Source: CAYPSN01 sp041907025 (GTDB taxonomy: Bacteria > Patescibacteriota > Saccharimonadia > CAILAD01 > JADZBC01). Taken from it: DNA of 35,839 nt. The notes under the pieces are model-generated. The model made no database searches. It had not been told where the DNA came from and was given only the letters and a program-made list of their open reading frames with translations. A program made the position numbers and the translations under genes. The stretch lies in the NCBI GenBank assembly GCA_041907025.1, contig JAYRIB010000019.1, positions 1-35,839 of the forward strand. The letters run 5' to 3'. This document shows, in pieces, positions 22,784 through 31,040 of this stretch. Positions within the stretch are counted from its first letter, which is position 1. Every line of letters starts with the position of its first letter.

Positions 22784-25700
22784 TTAGAACCTCGGGTTAC
22801 TCTCCGTCGAGAGATATTTTACACCTGTCGCCTTGTTGCTGGAGATGTCAACGAAGCCTGGTGGCGGGAAGGCCTCAATGAGACCAGAGCCAATAACAAG
22901 TTCGGCAGGAGAATTACCATAAAGGTTGCGACCAAGCTCAAACCCACCAGCTGCGGCCATGACACCACGAACTCTAAGCTGAGTATTGCAACTGCTACTT
23001 GGATATGCTGAGCACGTCTTAATCTTGCCAGTCGCATACATAGACATGTCGAGGTTCTTCACGGCAGGATCAATAGTAATGTCGCCCTTAACAACCAGGC
23101 CAACGTTTGGCACCTCGTTAGGCGAGCTGTACGTTCCAACATAGCGCACAACATTGTCCGCCGTTATGTTTAAATTACCATCCACAAATATCGTCGCGCG
23201 GCCTTGAGCAAAGGTATGGGCTGTCAGTGTCCCACCAATAAGTGTGCCAAGCTTTGCACAACTCGAGGTTGAGCCAAAGCTCACGTCTGGCTGTACAGTT
23301 AAGCCCCCTCCCGCCAACACACTGTTCATGTCGGGAACCACGTAGAATGGCTTTTCTACATTGCAGCTCGTATCGTTCGCCGCAGAGTTAGAAAGAATTT
23401 TAGTAAGGTTTGCGATGATTGGGTCGTCGGGACCGCCCAGGTCAGCCGAACGGTAAATGGACGGATTGACCCTGTACCCTACTGGATACGTACAGCCGCC
23501 TCCCGAACCGGAGCCAAGGTTATAGCCATTGGTACTACAGAAGTTATTTACTACATAGGCCATAACAACATACTGTGCTTCTTTTTCTGTCGCTGCAACA
23601 GGCCTACTCCCTCTGTCACCTGCTTTGTTAGAGGTAATCTCGCTAATGGCGGTCACATTCCCCCACTTGGACTGGAGCCAGGGGCCATTGGTTGGTTCAC
23701 CCGGCACAGATCCAACATTAATCCTGACATAGCACGCCTGGGAAATATCGCCAATCTCAAGAGGTTCAATAGCAAACGTCACGCTAGATGTAGGCTTAAA
23801 AGTGAACTTAATAATTGGGTCTACGTTGTTTTGTATTGTTTGTAGGGGTTGCAATCTACCAAACGGCGTTAGCGTCCAAGTTCGAGCAATTTTTTGGGAT
23901 TCAGGCACTACTTCGCCAGACGCAATCCACTTCGTGACTAGCGATGCATACATATCAACTGCCTGACCCTGCTCAATGTTTATAGTTATGGAGTTCTCAA
24001 GCCCAATCTGGGGCAATGTAGGCGTCGTGCTTGGAGACACTGCTGCTTTCGTTATACAGGTATTATAGGCTGTTGGTGGTGGTGGCGGCGGAGGTGGCGG
24101 CGGGTTATTCGGATTTGATGACGGCGTTACCGAAGCGGTACAGCTCACTACAGAACTATTATCACGATATACGGTATATCGATAGCCACTTGTAGTATTG
24201 TTGGCTGGCACAATATTGGCAGAACCAGATTGCGAGTAGCCCAGGCTAGCCTCATTACCATTCTGAGTATTCTTGAGCTTAGCACTAGTTCCAGGGGGAT
24301 TGATGTTATAGTTTGTCCAAGTTGCTCTATACGGATTGCTTGCAGAAGGTACTCCCGACCCGCTAATACTCAAGGTGCAATACGGCGTTCCACTTGGCGG
24401 GGGTGGCGGCGGAGGCGGCTGGTTTGGCTTGTATCGGAAGGTGAGATTGTAGGTTTGACCGTTTGAGCCGCTGTTAAAAATAAAGCTACCTGAGCTACCA
24501 ACGAACGTAAAGCCAGGTATAGCCGGCTGAGCTGGGCCAATTGACCATGCTGGACCCCAGCAGTCGAGTACGAGCGATAAGTAGCCATATTGGTCAGAAC
24601 TAAAATACTTACCAACACTAGCAAAACCCTCTGAATTTGGACTGCCAACACTAAACCCATTGCTTCTATAGTTATCGGGGTCACACCAATTATCACCGGC
24701 GCTGTTTGCTTGAATTGCTCGGGTGGCGCCTGCCCCCATCGTGTAAGTCTGCCATAGACGCTGGTTATTTTCAGAGTTCACGAGCGTAACATTGTATGTA
24801 ACCCTGTGGTTACCAGGTGACGCGCAGTTTAATGAGGTTGCCGCCTGTGCTTGCTGAGGAGTCAGAATCGAGCTAATGGCTGTAATTACTCGCTTACTCA
24901 CCATACCAAAGCTTTTCTGTACGTCAGCAGACCTAGTCAGGCCAGCCTTTTGTTTGGCCTTAATCAAGAAGTCATCCCAGCTATAATAATCGCCGTCGCT
25001 TAGAACGCCTTCGAGCCGAACAGTGGCCAACCTACCGTCAGCCCCCTTAAACGGCCCCGTTACATCCCCTGGCTTTTTAAGTGAGTCAAGTTGAGCCATA
25101 ACATCAACACCGTCTTGATAACTCTCAAACTTAACATTGCCCGTAGTGAGTAGCTGGATACCGACAGGAGCGTTATTAGTCGCAGTATAAACTTTCTGAG
25201 CAGTTGCCTCGTCAGCTGTATCAGATAGCTCAACCGCGCCACGTAACGTATCGATCGATGCGCCCTGCTTCAGTAGTGGTAAGTATTTATTCTTCATTTC
25301 AGCTTCCCGCTTCTTATAGACTTCATCGTAGTTGTCGGGGTCGAACAGCTTTATACCATCCCAGCGAACGTAAATAATTGCAAACTGCTTCTTGCTAAGA
25401 ATAATTGGCTCTAAGCTTTGTTTTAAATACTGGGCAGTCAAGCCATCATAGACCGCCTGTTCATCCAAGGAATACTTCTTCTTCATATAATCGAAGTAGG
25501 CTTGCTTCCCACCTTTGGTCGCGTAAAGTTGATTCATTTCTGCATCGATCGTTTTGTCGTCATATGCAATGTTACGCGTATCAGCTTCGGCCTTGAGAGC
25601 TGCCAGCAATACGAGCGAATCATTTGCTTCCTTTAGCAACTGTGTCTTCTCTGTTGGTTTATCTGAGGATGGTTGAGCCTTGGCTAGCGTAGCGGCAGCC

Positions 25701-25972
25701 TTTTCTACATCCTTACTGGTAAAAGAGTGCCTACCTATCTTGTAGGTCTTGTTGCTGTTCTGCCAGTACCAGAGTCCGGTAGCGATGGCTGCGACAAGTA
25801 AAAGGACCGCAGAGACTATCCCAATCACCTTAGGCCAACGACGGATCGGTTTGCCAACGTTTACCTTGGGGGCTACTGGAGAAACATTTGTAGATGCCGA
25901 GGCACTTGGCGTGTCAGTAATTGGAGCTTGGGCTTCCTGTTGAGTGGACTTGGGTGGTGTTATGTCGTTCAT
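22784..25972 (-). CDS. Giant membrane-anchored surface protein with SurA-like base and polyproline linkers
   Basis: 1062 residues. Pro/Ser/Thr-rich cytoplasmic start (1-45), one membrane helix (about 47-70), then a SurA-N/foldase-like helical region (about 80-350) that lacks a recognisable parvulin core. After that come a beta-rich Cys-containing domain (about 380-515), eight prolines (519-526), a second Ig-like Cys-containing module (about 530-620), ten prolines (624-633), and a large C-terminal part. The last 150 residues (IFVDGNLNI, GLVVKGDITID, LVIGSGLIEAFPPPGF) look like a repetitive beta structure. It stands at the head of the pilus locus, 67 bases before pilM. Inferred roles are cell-surface adhesin or a pilus-associated factor in place of PilY1. 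Weaker alternative: a secretion chaperone fused to its client. Confidence 0.8.
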   Translation of the reverse strand: MNDITPPKSTQQEAQAPITDTPSASASTNVSPVAPKVNVGKPIRRWPKVIGIVSAVLLLVAAIATGLWYWQNSNKTYKIGRHSFTSKDVEKAAATLAKAQPSSDKPTEKTQLLKEANDSLVLLAALKAEADTRNIAYDDKTIDAEMNQLYATKGGKQAYFDYMKKKYSLDEQAVYDGLTAQYLKQSLEPIILSKKQFAIIYVRWDGIKLFDPDNYDEVYKKREAEMKNKYLPLLKQGASIDTLRGAVELSDTADEATAQKVYTATNNAPVGIQLLTTGNVKFESYQDGVDVMAQLDSLKKPGDVTGPFKGADGRLATVRLEGVLSDGDYYSWDDFLIKAKQKAGLTRSADVQKSFGMVSKRVITAISSILTPQQAQAATSLNCASPGNHRVTYNVTLVNSENNQRLWQTYTMGAGATRAIQANSAGDNWCDPDNYRSNGFSVGSPNSEGFASVGKYFSSDQYGYLSLVLDCWGPAWSIGPAQPAIPGFTFVGSSGSFIFNSGSNGQTYNLTFRYKPNQPPPPPPPPSGTPYCTLSISGSGVPSASNPYRATWTNYNINPPGTSAKLKNTQNGNEASLGYSQSGSANIVPANNTTSGYRYTVYRDNSSVVSCTASVTPSSNPNNPPPPPPPPPPTAYNTCITKAAVSPSTTPTLPQIGLENSITINIEQGQAVDMYASLVTKWIASGEVVPESQKIARTWTLTPFGRLQPLQTIQNNVDPIIKFTFKPTSSVTFAIEPLEIGDISQACYVRINVGSVPGEPTNGPWLQSKWGNVTAISEITSNKAGDRGSRPVAATEKEAQYVVMAYVVNNFCSTNGYNLGSGSGGGCTYPVGYRVNPSIYRSADLGGPDDPIIANLTKILSNSAANDTSCNVEKPFYVVPDMNSVLAGGGLTVQPDVSFGSTSSCAKLGTLIGGTLTAHTFAQGRATIFVDGNLNITADNVVRYVGTYSSPNEVPNVGLVVKGDITIDPAVKNLDMSMYATGKIKTCSAYPSSSCNTQLRVRGVMAAAGGFELGRNLYGNSPAELVIGSGLIEAFPPPGFVDISSNKATGVKYLSTESNPRF

Positions 25973-25995
25973 CTATCCATTAAGCTTATGGTACT

Positions 25996-26001
25996 ACTAT
26001 A
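25996..26001 (-). promoter_or_regulatory. Candidate -10 of the giant surface protein gene
   Basis: TATAGT on the minus strand, 23 bases before the ATG, inside the 75-base divergent region shared with ychF. Confidence 0.4.
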
Positions 26002-26032
26002 AGCCAAGTCTACATCATTCTCAAGCCAAACT

Positions 26033-26041
26033 TGATATAAT
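26033..26041 (+). promoter_or_regulatory. Extended -10 promoter of ychF
   Basis: TGATATAAT (TG + n + consensus TATAAT), 6 bases before the ATG at 26048: a leaderless arrangement. Confidence 0.65.
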
Positions 26042-26047
26042 TATTGC

Positions 26048-27124
26048 ATGAGTCTTTCCCTTGGCATTGTGGGTCTGCCGAACGTTGGCAAATCCACACT
26101 TTTTAATGCCCTTACCAAAAATAACATCCTCGCCGCCAACTACCCCTTCGCCACGATTGAGCCGAACGTTGGTATCGTTGCCGTGCCCGACGCGCGGCTG
26201 GCCAAGCTTGCCGCAATATCTGGCTCCATCGACGTGCTACCTGCCACCGTTACGTTCGTAGACATTGCCGGCATTGTACGCGGCGCGTCCGAGGGCGCTG
26301 GCTTAGGCAATAAGTTCCTGGCCAACATCCGTGAGACGAGTGCCATTGTGCAAGTGGTGCGCGCCTTTGACGACGACAACGTGATCCATGTGGAGGGCAA
26401 GGTTGATCCGGCCGACGACATTGACGCCATCAAGACCGAATTGTGCCTAGCAGACATCGCGACAGTACAAAAGCGCATTGAGGCCACGCAGCGCGAAGCC
26501 AAAACTAACCCCAAAGCTGGAGCGATCGTAGCTGAACTGCAGCAGATTAGCGCAGCGCTGAATGAAGGCGAGCTGATTAGCCACAAATACGAGGAACTGC
26601 CAGAATCCATTGCTGACTTACAGCTCCTGACCGCCAAGCCATTTATATACGTCTTTAACCTTGATGAAGCTGGCCTGGCCGACAAGGCTAAGCAAGCGGA
26701 GCTGGCCAAACTAGCTGGCTCCTCCCCCGTCGTGTTCTTGTGTGCCAAGATCGAGGCCGAACTACAAGATTTGCCCGCCGAGGAAGCGCGCGAGCTGCTC
26801 CAAAGCCTCGGGCAAGAACAAAGTGGCTTAGATAGCCTAGCGCAAATTAGCTTTTCGCTGCTTGGCTTGCAGACCTACCTGACCACTGGACCCAAAGAAA
26901 CTCGCGCTTGGACGATACCTATTGGCGCTACGGCCCCACAAGCCGCTGGCGTGATTCATACTGATTTCGAGAAGGGCTTCATTAAGGCCGAAGTTACTGG
27001 CTATGATGACCTCATCGCTGCTGGCGGGTTTGCGGAGGCTAAAGCGGCTGGCAAGACACGACTAGAGGGCAAAGATTATGTCATGCACGACGGCGATGTT
27101 GTGGTGTTTCGGTTTAGTAGCTAG
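26048..27124 (+). CDS. ychF: Obg-family ATPase YchF
   Basis: 358 residues, standard length. G1 GLPNVGKSTLFNALT at the N-terminus, G3 DIAGIVRGASEGAGLGNKFL, the YchF-type G4 replacement FNLDE in place of NKxD, and the C-terminal TGS domain ending in YVMHDGDVVVFRF. YchF prefers ATP and associates with ribosomes and stress responses. GC-rich relative to the next gene, like other highly expressed genes here. Confidence 0.97.
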   Translation: MSLSLGIVGLPNVGKSTLFNALTKNNILAANYPFATIEPNVGIVAVPDARLAKLAAISGSIDVLPATVTFVDIAGIVRGASEGAGLGNKFLANIRETSAIVQVVRAFDDDNVIHVEGKVDPADDIDAIKTELCLADIATVQKRIEATQREAKTNPKAGAIVAELQQISAALNEGELISHKYEELPESIADLQLLTAKPFIYVFNLDEAGLADKAKQAELAKLAGSSPVVFLCAKIEAELQDLPAEEARELLQSLGQEQSGLDSLAQISFSLLGLQTYLTTGPKETRAWTIPIGATAPQAAGVIHTDFEKGFIKAEVTGYDDLIAAGGFAEAKAAGKTRLEGKDYVMHDGDVVVFRFSS

Positions 27125-27133
27125 TGTTAAGAT
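27125..27133 (+). promoter_or_regulatory. Extended -10 promoter of the 27140 gene
   Basis: TGTTAAGAT just after the ychF stop, 6 bases before the ATG at 27140. Confidence 0.45.
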
Positions 27134-27139
27134 GGATTT

Positions 27140-27985
27140 ATGAAGGAACCTACGCCTGACGAAACCCAGCATCTTCCAAGCCACAAAAAGGTAGAGAGCT
27201 TACTACTTACTACCGAAGAAATGGGGGCAGTTTATGATCAGTTGAATGCGGAAGGACGAGATACTGAGTCTGAACCGCTAGAACTAAAGATCAAAAGTAA
27301 GACCGATAAGCAGTTAGAGTATCTGGGGGTACACCATTCGAATGACCCACATCGTCCTGATCTAGATTTTCTACGTGCACGTTGGCAGCAGTTCCTGGCC
27401 GAAACCGAAGGTAAGGATCGAGTTCTACTCGTAGAAGGAGGGGTGCGACACGGGATGGCAGACGAGACTTCCGCGCTTACATCGGGTAGCGAAACAGGAC
27501 TCTTCTCGTTTCTAGGAGAACGAGAAGGCGTTGAGATTATAAGCCCAGAACCGGACAGGTCGCAAGAAATACTAGAGCTATCAGGAAAGCACGGGAGAGA
27601 TGAAACAGTATATTATTACTTCATTCGCATGGCGGCACAATGGCAGCGTACTAAATCCGATGAAGGCTTTACTGACTATTTAACCCGCTGTCTTGAATGG
27701 ATAAAAGAACTCTCTGGTTGGACTGATTATGATTTTAGTATGGAGCATATGGGCGCTTTGTATACACAAAGGCATGGCCAACCACTCAACCCGTCGACGA
27801 CCATCCCACACGGAGACTACTCGCCTTTTGGAAACCCTCTCTCTAAATCATCGGGGTTAATTCGTGACAAATTTATGGTAGGTGAAATCGCCAAACTATG
27901 GAGTGAGGGTAAGAGCATATTCGTTGTCTATGGCAATGGACATCTCATTACCCAGGAAAACGCACTTAAAGAGATCCTCAAATAA
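27140..27985 (+). CDS. TraB/TIKI-superfamily-like protein (putative)
   Basis: 281 residues, soluble, no signal peptide. Spaced motifs recall the TraB/TIKI/EreA-like fold: GVHHSND (63-69), a strand ending in a Glu (VLLVEGGVRH, Glu99, His104), an Arg before a helix (RDKFMVGEIAKLW) and a C-terminal strand plus GNGH (VVYGNGHL, His268). In the known fold His, Glu and Arg of these motifs line the active site of metal-dependent peptidases or esterases. Overall similarity is weak, so the family call is an inference. Codons are AT-richer than ychF. It converges on efp with abutting stop codons (TAATTA) and no terminator. Confidence 0.5.
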   Translation: MKEPTPDETQHLPSHKKVESLLLTTEEMGAVYDQLNAEGRDTESEPLELKIKSKTDKQLEYLGVHHSNDPHRPDLDFLRARWQQFLAETEGKDRVLLVEGGVRHGMADETSALTSGSETGLFSFLGEREGVEIISPEPDRSQEILELSGKHGRDETVYYYFIRMAAQWQRTKSDEGFTDYLTRCLEWIKELSGWTDYDFSMEHMGALYTQRHGQPLNPSTTIPHGDYSPFGNPLSKSSGLIRDKFMVGEIAKLWSEGKSIFVVYGNGHLITQENALKEILK

Positions 27986-28546
27986 TTACTTCGCGCGTTC
28001 TAGGTATTGGCCAGTGCGAGTATCAACCTTTACGCCGTCACCGACCTTAATAAACATTGGCACTTGAACCTCAATGCCCGTTTCTAGCGTGGCTGGCTTA
28101 GTGCCACCACTCGAGGTATTGCCCTTAGCTCCGCCCGGTGTTTCACTCACCTTAATAACTGTGTTCTTAGGCAAATCAAAGCCAATCACTTGACCGTTGT
28201 AGAGCAGACCAGTAATCTCCGAGCCCTCCGGGAAGTACTTGAGCACTGCATCGTCTAGATCGGCAGGGACTTCGTATTGATCAAAGCTCGCCATGTCCAT
28301 AAAGGCCAAGTCGCTACCATTAGCGTACAAGTACTGCAGCTGAGCGCGGTCAATGCTCGCTGGAGCGACCTTCTCATCGTTCTTAAAGGTCTTATCGAGC
28401 ACACTGCCGTTTATGAGGTTCTTGATCTTCACCTTCACCGTTGCACCGCCACGCCCCATCTGAGTATGCGAATACTCCGTCACGCGGTATGGCGTGCCGT
28501 CGATGTCGATCATGGTGTCTTTGCGTAGGTCGGTGATGCCGTACAT
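27986..28546 (-). CDS. efp: Translation elongation factor P
   Basis: 186 residues, three-domain EF-P. Domain I (KOW-like) has the tip loop SHTQMGRGGATVKVK, where the normally modified Lys (PGKG) is Arg32 and the preceding Pro is Met. Domains II/III show TFKNDEKV and the conserved end with VKVDTRTGQYLERA. EF-P relieves ribosomes stalled on polyproline. Arg32 is the residue rhamnosylated by EarP in some bacteria, but no earP is seen here and the factor may act unmodified. Last gene of rpsF-ssb-rpsR-efp, 1 base after rpsR. Confidence 0.95.
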   Translation of the reverse strand: MYGITDLRKDTMIDIDGTPYRVTEYSHTQMGRGGATVKVKIKNLINGSVLDKTFKNDEKVAPASIDRAQLQYLYANGSDLAFMDMASFDQYEVPADLDDAVLKYFPEGSEITGLLYNGQVIGFDLPKNTVIKVSETPGGAKGNTSSGGTKPATLETGIEVQVPMFIKVGDGVKVDTRTGQYLERAK

Positions 28547-28547
28547 A

Positions 28548-28760
28548 CTAGCGAACTACGTAAGGTAGCAAGCCGATGTGCCTGGCGCGCTTAAGCGCCG
28601 TGGCGAGCATGCGTTGGTGCTTCATAGAAGCTCCGGTGCGCTTGCGTGATTCGATCTTGCCGGTTGGACCTAAGTAGCGCTGCAAGAGCTTCACATCTTT
28701 GTAGTCAATAAAGCTAATCTTTTCAGAGTAGAATCGGTTTTGTTTGCGGTATTCTGCCAT
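28548..28760 (-). CDS. rpsR: 30S ribosomal protein S18
   Basis: 70 residues. Typical SFIDYKDVKLLQRYLGPTGKI and the basic end with RTGASMKHQRMLATALKRARHIGLLPY read in two halves. GGAGATTATT before the ATG. It lies between ssb and efp; rplI, often next to it, is absent. Confidence 0.96.
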   Translation of the reverse strand: MAEYRKQNRFYSEKISFIDYKDVKLLQRYLGPTGKIESRKRTGASMKHQRMLATALKRARHIGLLPYVVR

Positions 28761-28778
28761 AATAATCTCCTAATGTTT

Positions 28779-29246
28779 CTAGAACGGAATGTCGTCTAAG
28801 TTAATCTCGCCCTCGCCCATGTCTTCGATAATCACGTCGTCAGTCTTCTTGGCTGGCTTCTTAGTGCCTTCTGATGCTGCGCTCGTCGGTGGTGTGTAGT
28901 CGCCTCCGCCCTCGCCCGCTCGGTCTAGGAAGTTAATGTCAGTTGCAACAATCTCGGTCTTCTGACGCTTCACGCCATCAGTTTCCCAGCTGCGGGTCTG
29001 CAAGCGGCCAGTTACTAACACCTTGCGGCCTTTGCTCAAGTAGTTACTAACCAACTCGCCAAGCTTACCCCAGGCGACAATCTCGTGGTACTCAACGGCT
29101 TCTTTCTTTTCACCCGATGGGTCGGTCCAATTGCGGTTGGTTGCCACCGCAAAGCTCGCGACTGATTGTCCACTTGGTGTGGTGCGCAACTCCGGATCGC
29201 GTGTTAGGTTGCCCATTATGATCGCTTGGTTAAATCCCTGTGCCAT
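28779..29246 (-). CDS. ssb: Single-stranded DNA-binding protein
   Basis: 155 residues. OB fold with NQAIIMGNLTRDPELRTTPSG and WTDPSGEKKEAVEYHEIVAWG, a flexible linker, and the acidic tip INLDDIPF that recruits repair and replication partners. The ATG shares one base with the rpsF stop; AAGGAGG precedes it. Confidence 0.96.
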   Translation of the reverse strand: MAQGFNQAIIMGNLTRDPELRTTPSGQSVASFAVATNRNWTDPSGEKKEAVEYHEIVAWGKLGELVSNYLSKGRKVLVTGRLQTRSWETDGVKRQKTEIVATDINFLDRAGEGGGDYTPPTSAASEGTKKPAKKTDDVIIEDMGEGEINLDDIPF

Positions 29247-29626
29247 TACTTATCCTCCTTGGTAATTGCTTCTTTCTGACTCTTGTCCGACTCTTTGGTG
29301 TCTGGCTCTGTGTTTTGCTGATTGGTTTTGCTGACCAGTCTAGTGTTCTCGAGGGAGACGATGAGATAACGCATAACTTCTTCAGTAATACGAAGGGTGT
29401 TCTCGATCTGTGCAACGGCCGATGGATCAAGCTGAACGTTATAGAATACGTAGATACCCCAGTCCTGCTTTTTGATTGGGTAGGCTAGCTTTCGCTTGCC
29501 CCAGTTATCTTTTTTGGTGACTTTACCTTTGGCAAGATCAATGATCTTTTCAACTTTACTGGTTGCGCTCTCGATGTCGATTTCGAGATCGGGGTGCAAC
29601 ACAATGGCAATTTCGTAATTTCGCAC
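29246..29626 (-). CDS. rpsF: 30S ribosomal protein S6
   Basis: Start GTG 29626 (VRNYEIAIVLHPDL) is chosen because S6 proteins begin at this point and AAGGAG lies 10 bases upstream. The frame stays open further upstream into the promoter, but those codons precede or fill the leader. 126 residues: S6 core with WGKRKLAYPIKKQDWGIYVFY, then a charged tail rich in Lys/Glu/Thr/Gln. The 5' leader of about 95 bases contains a 7-bp hairpin (GGCTGAT/ATCAGCC), a possible site for S6:S18 feedback, although no clear consensus was seen. Confidence 0.93.
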   Translation of the reverse strand: MRNYEIAIVLHPDLEIDIESATSKVEKIIDLAKGKVTKKDNWGKRKLAYPIKKQDWGIYVFYNVQLDPSAVAQIENTLRITEEVMRYLIVSLENTRLVSKTNQQNTEPDTKESDKSQKEAITKEDK

Positions 29627-29728
29627 GTGGTTAGTGCTCCTTTCTTTGGCTTGGCTGATTATTTGATCAGCCTTTGCTGTAGTCTCTTTTAGGTTTGCTA
29701 CAACAAAAAGGTTAGTTAATATCTGCCT

Positions 29729-29757
29729 ATTGTACCTTATAAGGGGCTTTTGGTCAA
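29729..29757 (-). promoter_or_regulatory. Promoter of the rpsF-ssb-rpsR-efp operon
   Basis: Minus strand: -35 TTGACC (29757-29752), 17-base spacer, -10 TACAAT (29734-29729). Confidence 0.8.
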
Positions 29758-29770
29758 CTGACTCTCGGGG

Positions 29771-29776
29771 TATACT
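29771..29776 (+). promoter_or_regulatory. -10 box of the PRC-barrel gene
   Basis: TATACT, 6 bases before the ATG at 29783; diverges from the rpsF promoter whose -35 ends 14 bases away. Confidence 0.55.
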
Positions 29777-29782
29777 AGAGTC

Positions 29783-30307
29783 ATGCTTATGTTTCGTGAA
29801 CATTTTATTGGCCTGACGGTTGCCAGCGTACAATCAGGCCTCCCCTGCGGGAAAGTAACAGGGTTCGTGATTGACCCAGCCAAGCTCGCCATTGCCCTGA
29901 TTGCCATTACTGACTCCCGGGGCGTGTACTACTTATTACCAAGCGATATTAGATTCTTTAACCATGAGCGACTCATCATTGATGCCGAAGAGAAGCTGTC
30001 CGAGCATGAAGACCTCATCCGCCACCAAGAAGTTATTGCCATGGCATTTGACCCGATTGGGTGCAAGGTAGTCACTGAGAGTCGCAAGCGACTTGGCAAA
30101 GTTGTTAATTATGCCATTGAAGACAGTGACTGGTTGATTGGCAAGCTCTACGTGGCATCTGGGCTCCTCGGCAACCCCCTGCAACAAGAACAAATGATTG
30201 ATCGCATCGACGTAACCAATGTCGAGAAGAACCGCATTACGGTGCGCGACCTTAAGAGCAAAGTTGCTAAACCACTTACGATTCCCTTGCCCAAGCACAC
30301 GCACTAA
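29783..30307 (+). CDS. PRC-barrel domain protein
   Basis: 174 residues (a second ATG lies 6 bases in). Two PRC-barrel-like halves: residues 5-75 (GLTVASVQSGLPCGKVTGFVID, then YLLPSDIRFF) and 80-170 (GCKVVTESRKRLGKVVNYAIE and ITVRDLKSKVAKP). PRC barrels occur in RimM and photosynthetic H subunits and generally bind RNA or proteins. No RimM N-domain is present, so it is not RimM. Probably leaderless. It shares a divergent promoter region with rpsF. Confidence 0.75.
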   Translation: MLMFREHFIGLTVASVQSGLPCGKVTGFVIDPAKLAIALIAITDSRGVYYLLPSDIRFFNHERLIIDAEEKLSEHEDLIRHQEVIAMAFDPIGCKVVTESRKRLGKVVNYAIEDSDWLIGKLYVASGLLGNPLQQEQMIDRIDVTNVEKNRITVRDLKSKVAKPLTIPLPKHTH

Positions 30308-30341
30308 ACTATACTAGAATACAAGAAATCAGGAGGGTGGC

Positions 30342-30410
30342 TTGGCAGTAATCTTATTATGGTTAGTCGTGATCGGTACCGTTGTGCGCTTCGTAATCCT
30401 CGCTCGCTAA
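30342..30410 (+). CDS. 22-residue hydrophobic peptide, antisense overlap with recX
   Basis: TTG start at 30342 with AGGAGGG (30331-30337) at good spacing and a TATACT box at 30310-30315. The product is a single transmembrane span (ILLWLVVIGTVVRFVIL) ending AR. The last 48 bases lie opposite the 3' end of recX, including its stop. A small membrane peptide or a chance frame; the strong ribosome site and promoter favour the former. Confidence 0.45.
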   Translation: MAVILLWLVVIGTVVRFVILAR

Positions 30411-31013
30411 CTCACTCAGCACTCCCTTAACATCACCATACGGGTAACCCTGACCCACGAGATACTGGGTCAGTTTTTGTTTGTCTTGGGAAAAGCGCGG
30501 CAAGCGTAGCTTCTTTTTGGCTACGGCGCGCAAAGCCTCTAGCTCGGCATCATCATCTTGCTCCGCCAAGGCACCCTCAATCACGTCTTTGGCCACACGT
30601 TTCTTCGTGAGCTCCATACGCAAAACACGCTGGGAGCGGGGCGTACCTGCCTGCCGACTACGAATCCATGACTCGGCAAACGCCGTATCGTTTACAAAGC
30701 TGTTTTCCTTTAACCGACTCAGCGTAGTTTCCACCAACTCGCCGTCATAGTCTTTGCGCAGCAAGTAGTCACGCACCTCATGCTCGCTGCGGGGTCGGTA
30801 ACTCAGGTAGCGCAGTGCGGCATTGAATGCCTTGGAGCCCTGCGACCGAGCAACAAGCTGAGCTATGTCGTCATCTGAAAGCTCAAGGCCAACCTTGAGC
30901 CCTGCACCACTCAGCTCAAGTGCTCCGAGCCCGCAGACAAACTTACCATCGATGATGACATTATATATGTCTGCGTGTCGCTTCTGGACTGTAATATCCG
31001 TGATTCTGGGCAC
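30363..31013 (-). CDS. recX: Regulatory protein RecX
   Basis: 216 residues, GTG start with AAGGAG 10 bases upstream. Three-helix repeats of RecX are visible: ALRYLSYRPRSEHEVRDYL, FVNDTAFAESWIRSRQ followed by GTPRSQRVLRMEL, and LTQYLVGQGYPYGDVKGVL. RecX inhibits or remodels RecA filaments. It lies 27 bases downstream of recA, presumably co-transcribed. Confidence 0.93.
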   Translation of the reverse strand: MPRITDITVQKRHADIYNVIIDGKFVCGLGALELSGAGLKVGLELSDDDIAQLVARSQGSKAFNAALRYLSYRPRSEHEVRDYLLRKDYDGELVETTLSRLKENSFVNDTAFAESWIRSRQAGTPRSQRVLRMELTKKRVAKDVIEGALAEQDDDAELEALRAVAKKKLRLPRFSQDKQKLTQYLVGQGYPYGDVKGVLSELASEDYEAHNGTDHD

Positions 31014-31040
31014 GAGTACATAACTCCTTGCCGCAGCGCC

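Noticed and set aside
29627..29833. Upstream extension of rpsF to a 195-residue protein
   Set aside because: The extra codons run through the promoter at 29729-29757 and the leader; S6 proteins start at the R-x-Y-E segment, where a GTG with AAGGAG is found.
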